A DNA stretch of 21,417 bases from CAIZGX01 sp044371675 (GTDB lineage: Bacteria > Bacteroidota > Bacteroidia > Flavobacteriales_D > Sanyastnellaceae): assembly GCA_044371675.1 (NCBI GenBank), contig JBILTF010000036.1, forward strand, positions 1 through 21,417. The letters are read 5' to 3'. The position numbers and the translations under genes are program-made. Below, piece by piece: positions 14,863 through 21,417 of this stretch (its first letter is position 1; each line of letters opens with the position of its first letter). The notes beneath the pieces were generated by a model that did no database searches, was not told the origin of the DNA, and worked only from the letters and a program-made list of their open reading frames with translations.

Positions 14863-14870
14863 CAAAGATA
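14863..14870 (-). promoter_or_regulatory. -7 promoter box for the mutase-desulfurase operon
   Basis: The minus strand reads TATCTTTG, an exact TAnnTTTG match, 19 nt before the ATG at 14843 and downstream of the alternative ATG at 14876. No -33 TTG at normal spacing is visible. Confidence 0.6.
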
Positions 14871-14905
14871 CTTCACCCAAAGAGTTAAACTTCGTTCTTT
14901 GTTGA

Positions 14906-15511
14906 ATGAATCATTTGGCCCACTTGTACCTTTCTTCCGACAATGAAGAGGAAATGGTTGGACAGTTCATTGCAGACGCGGTGAAGGGCAATGATTTCAA
15001 TTTGTACATTCCGGATATACGCAAAGGAATTCTGCTTCATCGATGGGTCGATTCATTCACAGACACACACGATTTGGTGAAGGAACTGCGCGCTGCATAC
15101 CGTCCGAATTTGGGTTTGTATAGCGGTGTGCTCATTGATTTGGTTTTTGATCATTTCTTGGCGAAAGATTTTCACAGTCATTCAGGAAGAAAGTTGGAAG
15201 AATTTCAGCAATTCACTTTTGGTGTTTTGAATAAGCACGAAGAATCTTTTCCAGATAAAATGAAGAATTATTTCTTCCACATGAAAGACAAAGAATTCAT
15301 GATGAAATACGCTCATCCGGTTGGAATGGCGGTCATCGTTCGTCAAATGGGAAATCGCATTCCTCGCGGTGAATCGTTGCTAGCAGCGGGAGATTTTTTT
15401 GAAGATTATGTGGAAATGGCTTCAGCATATTTCCCGACATTCTTCGAAGAGTTGAAACGTGAATTTCAGTTGAAGCGTTTGGCGCTTCTGCATGAAAATA
15501 AAATTGATTAA
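14906..15511 (+). CDS. AcpH-like acyl-carrier-protein phosphodiesterase (DUF479 family)
   Basis: This 201-residue cytosolic protein begins MNHLAHLYLSS, continues with GQFIADAVKG and then GILLHRWVDSFTDTH, and includes DLVFDHFLAKDF. These are the metal-binding His/Asp blocks of the AcpH family, a divergent HD-type phosphodiesterase. E. coli AcpH removes the 4'-phosphopantetheine arm from acyl carrier protein; length and start match it well. There is no ACP or fatty-acid gene nearby. The gene is divergent from the mutase operon, and I see no exact -7 box for it (TAAACTTCG at 14886-14894 has one base too many between TA and TTCG). The function is transferred from the family. Confidence 0.85.
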   Translation: MNHLAHLYLSSDNEEEMVGQFIADAVKGNDFNLYIPDIRKGILLHRWVDSFTDTHDLVKELRAAYRPNLGLYSGVLIDLVFDHFLAKDFHSHSGRKLEEFQQFTFGVLNKHEESFPDKMKNYFFHMKDKEFMMKYAHPVGMAVIVRQMGNRIPRGESLLAAGDFFEDYVEMASAYFPTFFEELKREFQLKRLALLHENKID

Positions 15512-15561
15512 GTTTGTAAGTAACCCTTTCGCGATTCGCTCGTGGAAGAAACCTGAAATCA

Positions 15562-17022
15562 TTGAAGAAATCTGTTTGGCGTGTTATCCTAGTTTCTCTG
15601 GCTTTGCTTGGTGGCGTGGCTTTTATGTTTACTCTTCTTGCACCGAAGAAAAAGCTGAAGGAGTTTGAACAAGATCCCAATTTACCCGAATTGGTGAACT
15701 TGGATTTAGACAGTATTCGCTCAAGAGGAAAACTGATTATTCTTACTGAAAACAGTTCGTCAACCTATTATCTCTACAAGGAAGAACCGAAAGGTTTCGA
15801 TTATGAATTGGCCAAACAGTTTGCGAAATTTTTAAAGGTTAAGTTGGAAGTACGTGTGATTGAAAACCTCGACAGTATGTTCGCAATGCTTTATCGTGGT
15901 GAAGGAGATATCATCGCTTCGAACCTCACGATTACAGATCAGCGCAAACGCTTTTTAGCCTTTTCTCCGCCAATTTATCAGACCAAACAAGTTTTGGTTC
16001 AGCGGAGAGATACATCGAATAAATTACTTGAAAACGGAATCGTTGTTCACGGAATAAATGAATTGGATCGATTGCCTATTCACGTGCATGCGTATTCTTC
16101 GTTTTATCGAAAGCTTGAAGAAATAACTAAGAATACAGGTCTTACTCTTCAAGTGATTGAAGCAAGCGGAAAGGTGGGGACCGAAGAATTGCTTCAAGAA
16201 GTGGCGAGCGGTGCGGTACCCTCAACTATTACAGATAAGAGTTTGGCATTTTTAAGTTTTGAAGATTATCCGAATCTCGATATGTCCATCGAGTTGAGCG
16301 AAGACGAAGACATAGGCTGGGCCGTTCGGCCAAATGCTTACTTGTTGCAAGAACGCTTGAATGCTTTTATAGCGGGAAAAAATGGAATTCGTTTTATAAA
16401 CAAGTTGTACCGTAGATATTTTGGTCGTGCTGAAGAGAATTGGTCGGGTGGTGTGCAGCGATTCTTTTCCATGCCTCCTGTTCAGGCCGGAGCTCTTTCC
16501 CCATTCGATTCATTGTACAAAGCTCACGCACCTATTGTAGGTTGGGATTGGAGATTGCTCACCGCTCTAAGCTTTGTAGAATCTGGATTTAATCCGAATG
16601 CAGAATCTTGGGCTGGAGCTCGCGGACTCATGCAACTGATGCCTGCGACTATTATGAAATATGACGGCGATACGCTTTGTCCGCCAGATAATAATATTCA
16701 ATCAGGCGCTAAATATTTACACAACTTAGATAACTTTTGGGCGCAAAGAGTGCGCAACCCTGAAGAGCGAATAAAATTCATCTTGGCCAGTTACAATTGC
16801 GGGCCCGGGCACATCCTAGATGCCATGTGCATTGCAAAACAAATCGGGAGGAACGACACGTTATGGGAAGGACATGTTGCAGACGCATTAATGCTAAAAG
16901 CTCAAAGACAGTATTACGCCATGTCGTGTGTGAAGCATGGATATTTAAACGGAGTAGGGCCGGTGAATTTTGTAAACAAGATTTTGGCCATTTTTGAGCA
17001 TTATAAATTGTCGGCGAAATGA
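15562..17022 (+). CDS. MltF-like membrane-bound lytic murein transglycosylase
   Basis: The enzyme cuts peptidoglycan glycan strands between MurNAc and GlcNAc, leaving 1,6-anhydro-MurNAc ends. Its 486 residues show an N-terminal membrane anchor (5-25, no lipobox Cys), a periplasmic solute-binding-like SBP_bac_3 domain (about 50-290; FDYELAKQFAKFLKV, GEGDIIASNLTIT, ERxxFLAFSPPIYQ-type block), and a C-terminal SLT domain (about 325-450) with the catalytic Glu in SFVESGFNPNA (E340), then GARGLMQLMP and ILASYNCGPGHI. In E. coli MltF the non-catalytic domain regulates activity on binding muropeptides. The start is TTG at 15562: the frame has no ATG between the upstream stop (15517) and the hydrophobic anchor. 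The stop overlaps the lipoprotein start by 4 bp. Confidence 0.92.
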   Translation: MKKSVWRVILVSLALLGGVAFMFTLLAPKKKLKEFEQDPNLPELVNLDLDSIRSRGKLIILTENSSSTYYLYKEEPKGFDYELAKQFAKFLKVKLEVRVIENLDSMFAMLYRGEGDIIASNLTITDQRKRFLAFSPPIYQTKQVLVQRRDTSNKLLENGIVVHGINELDRLPIHVHAYSSFYRKLEEITKNTGLTLQVIEASGKVGTEELLQEVASGAVPSTITDKSLAFLSFEDYPNLDMSIELSEDEDIGWAVRPNAYLLQERLNAFIAGKNGIRFINKLYRRYFGRAEENWSGGVQRFFSMPPVQAGALSPFDSLYKAHAPIVGWDWRLLTALSFVESGFNPNAESWAGARGLMQLMPATIMKYDGDTLCPPDNNIQSGAKYLHNLDNFWAQRVRNPEERIKFILASYNCGPGHILDAMCIAKQIGRNDTLWEGHVADALMLKAQRQYYAMSCVKHGYLNGVGPVNFVNKILAIFEHYKLSAK

Positions 17023-17651
17023 AGAACTTTTGCTTAGCACTTCTCTGTTGGTCCGTTTTGTTTTCCTGTAAGGAAGAGTCGAATAATTTCAAGATCAGCG
17101 GTCGAACGAAGGACGCATCTTCAGGAATAGCACTTCCATATGTCGGTGTTTCAATTGAGCAGAAGGCCCTGGTTAATGGTATTCTAACCAATTACTTTAT
17201 TGAAGCAGACGCAACACAATCCGATGTCAATGGGAATTATTCGTTGGAATGGAAGAAGGAAAACATTGTTGAGGCGAGGCTTGTGGTGTCAAGAGAGTTT
17301 TATTTCGGAAAAGAAATAACCGTTTCTCCTGATCAGCTTCGAAATGAAGTTGAAGTGGAAAAAGACATTGCATTGTGGCCAGAATCAAGTGTGAATGTGA
17401 CGCTAGTCAACGGGTCAGGTGCAATCGTCATTCAATTCAATTGGGTCAATGCGAATTTCGAATGCGTTTGTTGTTCTAACGAGGTGAAGACCTTCACTAA
17501 TCTAGCAGACACGACCTTTCAATGTGCTGTTTATGGCGGGAAGTGGATCAAATATAACTGCGTAGCCAACGGAAGTTCAGGGTCTAGTTTTCTTCTTGAC
17601 AGTTTGTATGCGATGCCTTTTCAGTCGAATAATTTATTCATTAACTTGTAG
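17019..17651 (+). CDS. Small lipoprotein with carboxypeptidase-regulatory-like domain, function unknown
   Basis: I do not recognise a specific family. The 210-residue protein has a lipoprotein signal peptide with lipobox LFSC (Cys17). Residues about 25-110 look like a CarboxypepD_reg/CNA-B-type beta sandwich (KISGRTKDASSGIALPYVGVS, a segment SDVNGNYSLEW), common in Bacteroidota surface proteins. The C-terminal part is rich in Cys (FECVCCSN near 145-152, then FQCAVYGG and KYNCVANG), which could form disulfides in the periplasm or at the surface. Its start overlaps the MltF stop by 4 bp (17019-17022), so the two are translationally coupled and may act together at the cell envelope. Lipid attachment is secure; role is unknown. 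Confidence 0.75.
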   Translation: MKNFCLALLCWSVLFSCKEESNNFKISGRTKDASSGIALPYVGVSIEQKALVNGILTNYFIEADATQSDVNGNYSLEWKKENIVEARLVVSREFYFGKEITVSPDQLRNEVEVEKDIALWPESSVNVTLVNGSGAIVIQFNWVNANFECVCCSNEVKTFTNLADTTFQCAVYGGKWIKYNCVANGSSGSSFLLDSLYAMPFQSNNLFINL

Positions 17652-17697
17652 AAGTTGATGAATTGATGACTAATTTTCAATCTGAAATTTTATAGCT

Positions 17698-19482
17698 ATG
17701 AGAAAGTCAGTTTCAGTATTTATATTTATTCTTCTATTTGGTTGGTCTGCGCAAAGCCAAGTCACCTTGCCGAGAAATCTAACTCCGCAAGAAATTGAGC
17801 AAATTGCTCATGGTGATTTTTCAATTTTAAACAGCGACAGAGGAATTGAATCTCCTCCGCCTTTCACAAACATTCGCGCCATGGCCGAATGGGAAGAGAT
17901 TCAATGCTTAACAATTTCATGGATTTCTTACCCCTCCATTTTAAAACAAATTGTAGCCGCTGCGCGCACGCAGACGCTAGTGATCATTCTATCGGAAGAT
18001 GTTGCAGCCACAGAGGCTTACTTATACGGAACAGCAGGCGGACCAGCATTTACAGATTTGAACAATGTAATTATTCTTCCTGCGAGTTATGATTCAGTTT
18101 GGATGCGCGATTACGGCGCAAACCCAGCCTATTCCAATGAGGTAGAAGATTTGTTTTTGGTCGACTGGATTTACAATCGCCCAACAAGACCGAACGATAA
18201 TTCTTCTCCACAATACGTAGCGGATTATTTGGGACTTGATATGTACACAACAACGGCAGCACCCGATGATCTTGTGAACACAGGCGGTAATTGGATGAGT
18301 GATGGTTTCGGAACAGCAATCATATCAGAACTTGTTTTGGAAGAAAATGCTGCAGGAAATCCATACGGAGTTACAGCAAAAAGCGAAGCTGAAATAGATG
18401 CAATTACAGAAACCTATCTTGGTGTAGACAGATACATTAAAATGCCTACGCTTCCCTTCGATGGTATTCATCACGTTGACATGCACATGAAATTAATTGA
18501 CGAGCAGACCTTGCTTGTGGGTGAATATCCTGCTAACATTTCAGACGGTCCGCAGATCAATGCAAACATGGACTATGTGGTTTCTAACTTCATGAATAAA
18601 TGGGGAGAGCCATACAAGACCGTTCGCATTCCTATGCCTCCTAGCGTAGCGGGAAATTGGCCAAGTTCGAATCCTCCAGCGTCATACCGAACATACACCA
18701 ATGCTGTTTTCGTAAACAAGATGGTAATTCTTCCTATTTACCGCGAGCAATACGACACCACAGCGTTACGCATTTGGCAAGAGATGTTGCCAGGATATCA
18801 AATTGTTGGAATAGATTGCGATAATCAACCCGAAAACATCATTTCTGCGAGTGGCGCGATTCATTGCATCACTCATAGCGTAGGTGTTGCCAACCCGCTT
18901 TTAATTAGTCACAATCCCCTTCAAGATACAGACAACACAACAACCGATTACAGTGTTGTGGCATACATGAATCACCGCGATGGTGTTGCTGCGGGAAGAA
19001 TGTATTGGAAGACTTTACTAACAGGGGCATATACGCAAGTGAACATGGTAAATATTGGAAGCAACAACTGGGAAGGATTCATTCCAGCGCAGCCTGCTGG
19101 AACGCGTGTGTATTATTATGTTGAAGGAGAAGCTGCGACTGGAAAAGTTCTTCAACGCCCTATTGCTGCGCCTGAAGGTTATTGGAGTTTCGATGTATTT
19201 GCTGGAAATGTTGTGAACGAAGAAGCTTTCCAATTTTCACGTCTTTATCCGAACCCGGCAAGTGAAATGACTTGCGTTGAATTCAGTGTTCGTGCTTCGC
19301 AAAGAGTGAAGGCATACATTCTAGATGCTCAAGGAAGAAGAGTGGAAGAAGTTTATTCAGGTGTTTTATCGCCAGAGCAATCTAAATTATTTTTCAATGC
19401 ATCGGCTTTCCCGCAAGGTGTATATTTCGTTCAGGTGATTGGTGAAAGAGGAGTATATAGAACCCCATTTGTAGTAAAATAA
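17698..19482 (+). CDS. Secreted peptidylarginine-deiminase-like enzyme (PPAD family) with T9SS sorting domain
   Basis: The 594-residue protein has a signal peptide (1-21, ending SAQSQ), a deiminase domain (about 55-410), an Ig-like module (about 415-505) and a type A T9SS C-terminal sorting domain (about 510-594; LYPNPA, FPQGVYFVQV). The deiminase domain belongs to the PAD_porph/agmatine deiminase fold and keeps the catalytic set: D138 in WMRDYG, H259 and D261 in GIHHVDMH, N335 in YTNAVF and C390 in SGAIHCITHS. Order and spacing follow Porphyromonas gingivalis PPAD, which converts C-terminal arginine of proteins to citrulline outside the cell. The segment YNRPTRPND (159-167) sits where PPAD has its carboxylate-binding arginines. 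Agmatine as substrate is possible, but export and the Ig module favour a peptide. A TTG (17646) to TAATTTTC (17671) pair is a possible promoter. Confidence 0.9.
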   Translation: MRKSVSVFIFILLFGWSAQSQVTLPRNLTPQEIEQIAHGDFSILNSDRGIESPPPFTNIRAMAEWEEIQCLTISWISYPSILKQIVAAARTQTLVIILSEDVAATEAYLYGTAGGPAFTDLNNVIILPASYDSVWMRDYGANPAYSNEVEDLFLVDWIYNRPTRPNDNSSPQYVADYLGLDMYTTTAAPDDLVNTGGNWMSDGFGTAIISELVLEENAAGNPYGVTAKSEAEIDAITETYLGVDRYIKMPTLPFDGIHHVDMHMKLIDEQTLLVGEYPANISDGPQINANMDYVVSNFMNKWGEPYKTVRIPMPPSVAGNWPSSNPPASYRTYTNAVFVNKMVILPIYREQYDTTALRIWQEMLPGYQIVGIDCDNQPENIISASGAIHCITHSVGVANPLLISHNPLQDTDNTTTDYSVVAYMNHRDGVAAGRMYWKTLLTGAYTQVNMVNIGSNNWEGFIPAQPAGTRVYYYVEGEAATGKVLQRPIAAPEGYWSFDVFAGNVVNEEAFQFSRLYPNPASEMTCVEFSVRASQRVKAYILDAQGRRVEEVYSGVLSPEQSKLFFNASAFPQGVYFVQVIGERGVYRTPFVVK

Positions 19483-20478
19483 ATGTCGAATAACAGAAGG
19501 AAATTTTTAGGTCAGTTAGTTGCGACAGGAGCTCTATTAGGAATGTCTCCCGCTCTTTTTTCATTCAGCGAAAAAAAGAAAAAGCCAACAGAAAAGGTAC
19601 GTTACACCAAAGGACTTGTCCTTTCAACTTGGGATCACGGCATTCTTGCAAACGACGCGGCTATGGATACTTTGAAGAAAGGAGGCAACGCGCTTGACAT
19701 GGCAGAAATGGGAGTATGGAAGATTGAGTCTGATCTAACCGGACTGAGCGTAGGACTCGGCGGATTGCCCGATAGAGAAGGAAGAACAACATTAGATGCA
19801 TGTATCATGGACTGGCAGCACAAGGTGGGTTCAGTGGCGTTCGTGCAAGGTTTCGAGCATCCGATTTCAATAGCGCGTGCGGTTTTGGAAAAAACACCAC
19901 ACGCCATGATAGTAGGTAAGGGTGCCGAGCAATTCGCATTGGAACAAGGGTTCAAATACAACGATTACGTGAATCCCGAGGCACACAAGGCCTGGAAAGA
20001 ATGGTTGAAGACTTCGCAGTACAAACCAATTATTAATATTGAAAATCACGATACCATTGGTCTATTGGCTATGGATTATGAAGGTCGAATTTCAGGATCT
20101 TGCACCACAAGCGGATTATCATACAAACTGCATGGAAGAGTTGGAGACAGTCCAATTATTGGAGCAGGTCTTTACATAGATAATGAAGTAGGCGGAGCAA
20201 CCTGCACGGGTCTTGGTGAAACCGTTATTCGGTCATGTACTTCTTTCTTGGTTGTTGAACTCATGCGTCAAGGCGCAAGTGCGCAAGAAGCGTGTGAGGA
20301 AGCAATAGCACGATTGAAATCGAATAATGCGTTTATGGTCGACGAATATCAAGTTGGTGTCTTGGCAGTTGACAAGGCCGGTGATATCGGAGGCTTCGGA
20401 TTACGAAGTGGATTTACTTATGCGTTGTGTAAAGACGGTAAGAATGAAATGTTCACCGCGGGATCGCTTATTCGCTAG
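19483..20478 (+). CDS. Tat-exported N4-(beta-N-acetylglucosaminyl)-L-asparaginase (glycosylasparaginase)
   Basis: This Ntn-hydrolase splits the bond between Asn and GlcNAc in N-linked glycans after the protein has been degraded. It has 331 residues. The N-terminus is a Tat-type signal: twin Arg (NNRRKFLG, R5-R6), a hydrophobic stretch and a polar end near residue 30. The self-cleavage site is NHDTIGLLAMD (D190/T191); T191 becomes the nucleophile of the beta chain. The substrate block GRVGDSPIIGAGLY (218-231) and the following ATCTGLGE are as in the Elizabethkingia meningoseptica enzyme. The ATG follows the deiminase stop with no gap, so the two genes are very likely co-transcribed. Isoaspartyl peptidase is a less likely alternative. 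The stop overlaps that of holA on the opposite strand. Confidence 0.92.
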   Translation: MSNNRRKFLGQLVATGALLGMSPALFSFSEKKKKPTEKVRYTKGLVLSTWDHGILANDAAMDTLKKGGNALDMAEMGVWKIESDLTGLSVGLGGLPDREGRTTLDACIMDWQHKVGSVAFVQGFEHPISIARAVLEKTPHAMIVGKGAEQFALEQGFKYNDYVNPEAHKAWKEWLKTSQYKPIINIENHDTIGLLAMDYEGRISGSCTTSGLSYKLHGRVGDSPIIGAGLYIDNEVGGATCTGLGETVIRSCTSFLVVELMRQGASAQEACEEAIARLKSNNAFMVDEYQVGVLAVDKAGDIGGFGLRSGFTYALCKDGKNEMFTAGSLIR

Positions 20479-21417
20479 TGCATTATTTTAAAAACTAGCT
20501 CACGCATAATGTCGCCGTGCGACATGCTGTTTCCCTTTAATCCTTTGAGCTGCTCATCTGCATCTCTAAAGTATTTGATTATGCGTTCAGATTTCCCTGG
20601 CGAATAATTCTTTTCGCCTTCTTTGAAATTTTGAGCGGCATAATAATTTACGCCTAATTCTTTGTATGCCGCGTCTTTGTTGGTGCTATTTTGAATGACA
20701 CAAAGCTTTGCGAAAAAGCTATACAAAGCGGGAATGATTTGAAACAGCGGATGATCTTTCGGGTTTTTCTCGAAGAAGTTAATAATCTGATTCGCTTTCA
20801 TAACATCTTTGCGAATGAGTGCCGTTTGCAATTCCCAAACGTTGAAGTCTTTGGAAATCCCAATGTGATCTTGAATAATTTGAGTGGTGATTTCCTCCCC
20901 TGGATTCAAAACGATACTCAGCTTCGAAATTTCATTGGTGAGTTTGTGAAGGTCTGAACCTAAGTAATCGGCGAGTAATTGTGTTGCAGTTCCGCGGATA
21001 ACAAGGCCTTGGTCTTTAACAATATTTTGAACCCAAGTGGGCAGCTGATTTTCTTTAATGGCAAGCGATTCAAAGGTTTTCGCTTTGGTCTTTAACGTTT
21101 TGAAAATAGAAGAACGGCCATCGACTTTTCCGTTTTTATGACAAAATGCGAGAACAGTACTTTGCGTTGGATTTTCAAGATAATTAAGCAAGCATTTGTA
21201 CAACTCTTCTTTCTTCCAACATTTTAGATCTTGAGCCTCGCGCACGATAATCACTTGCTTATTCCCCATCATAGGGAAACTCTTCGCCATGGAAACAATG
21301 GACTCTAAGTTTGAATCTTTTCCGTAACAAACAGTTAGGCCAAAAGCCTTTTCACTTTCATCGAGGATTTTATCTTCAATGGCATCAGCAATAAGATCTA
21401 TAAAGAACGCCTCTTCG
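20475..21417 (-). CDS. holA: DNA polymerase III subunit delta (5' end missing)
   Basis: HolA is the wrench of the clamp loader: it opens the beta sliding clamp so it can be loaded on DNA. The frame is open to the right edge and reads into typical N-terminal family sequence (EEAFFIDLIADAIE, then FGLTVCYGKDSN, then ESIVSMAKSFPMMGNKQVIIV), so ATG 21290 is internal and the true start lies outside. The remaining part has the AAA+-like fold with the helical lid and collar (LADYLGSDLHKLTNEISKL, FNVWELQTALIRKD, HPLFQIIPALYSFFAKL, and a C-terminal collar end). About the first 20-25 residues are missing. It is convergent with the glycosylasparaginase gene, with stop codons overlapping in CTAG. Confidence 0.93.
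   Translation of the reverse strand, partial: EEAFFIDLIADAIEDKILDESEKAFGLTVCYGKDSNLESIVSMAKSFPMMGNKQVIIVREAQDLKCWKKEELYKCLLNYLENPTQSTVLAFCHKNGKVDGRSSIFKTLKTKAKTFESLAIKENQLPTWVQNIVKDQGLVIRGTATQLLADYLGSDLHKLTNEISKLSIVLNPGEEITTQIIQDHIGISKDFNVWELQTALIRKDVMKANQIINFFEKNPKDHPLFQIIPALYSFFAKLCVIQNSTNKDAAYKELGVNYYAAQNFKEGEKNYSPGKSERIIKYFRDADEQLKGLKGNSMSHGDIMRELVFKIMH

Noticed and set aside
14844..14876. N-terminal extension of the phosphohexomutase
   Set aside because: A perfect -7 box lies within it, and orthologues start at the MTLIKSISGFRG-type N-terminus.
15509..15516. TAAGTTTG as a promoter box for the MltF gene
   Set aside because: It overlaps the previous stop codon and has no -33 partner; too weak to list as a feature.
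1..21417. CRISPR arrays, insertion sequences, phage genes, toxin-antitoxin or defence systems
   Set aside because: I saw no array of direct repeats, transposase or integrase motif, terminal inverted repeats, or known defence domains; all large frames are accounted for by chromosomal genes.

Overview
The window looks like ordinary chromosomal DNA of a Bacteroidota bacterium, most likely Flavobacteriales or a close relative. The evidence is a type IX secretion (T9SS) C-terminal sorting domain, several Bacteroidota-type -7 promoter boxes (TAnnTTTG or TAnnTTCG), no obvious Shine-Dalgarno sequences, OmpA-family proteins with typical 'AQ' signal-peptide ends, and moderately AT-rich DNA. I see no mobile element, CRISPR array, tRNA, rRNA or phage gene. 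Genes are tightly packed, with many 4-bp ATGA overlaps and tail-to-tail stops that touch or overlap.

Layout. 1-1386: the end of a molybdenum-cofactor operon, moaC (cut by the window edge) overlapping a MobB-like/MobA fusion. 1386-1750, minus strand: RNase P RNA (rnpB), whose 3' end meets the mobA stop codon. 1809-3969: an unassigned SAM methyltransferase followed by an Atg22/UMF1-type MFS transporter. 3966-5666, minus strand: a MOSC-domain protein related to YcbX/mARC, then a UbiA-family prenyltransferase. 5708-7919: hemE, then an OmpA-family protein, ended by a clear hairpin terminator. 7992-9134: a second, paralogous OmpA-family protein. 9135-10708, minus strand: adk-obg. 10805-12193: lpd (dihydrolipoyl dehydrogenase). 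12322-14843, minus strand: a phosphoglucosamine/phosphohexose mutase and a cysteine desulfurase. 14906-17651: an AcpH-like phosphodiesterase, an MltF-like lytic transglycosylase and a small lipoprotein. 17698-20478: a T9SS-exported peptidylarginine-deiminase-like enzyme directly followed by a Tat-targeted glycosylasparaginase. 20475-21417, minus strand: holA (DNA polymerase III delta), cut by the window edge.

How the genes relate. Three genes concern molybdenum cofactor (moaC, mobA, and the MOSC protein as a likely cofactor user). The envelope is served by the two OmpA proteins, the lytic transglycosylase, the lipoprotein, the sugar-phosphate mutase and the two exported enzymes at the right. 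The rest is housekeeping: heme, nucleotides, ribosome assembly, sulfur transfer, 2-oxoacid dehydrogenase and replication. The observations most worth a second look are the PPAD-like secreted deiminase, the mobA/rnpB junction in which the mobA lysine codons double as a U-tract for rnpB, the MobB-like/MobA fusion with a degraded P-loop, and promoter boxes lying so close to start codons that leaderless mRNAs are likely. No wholly new system is evident.
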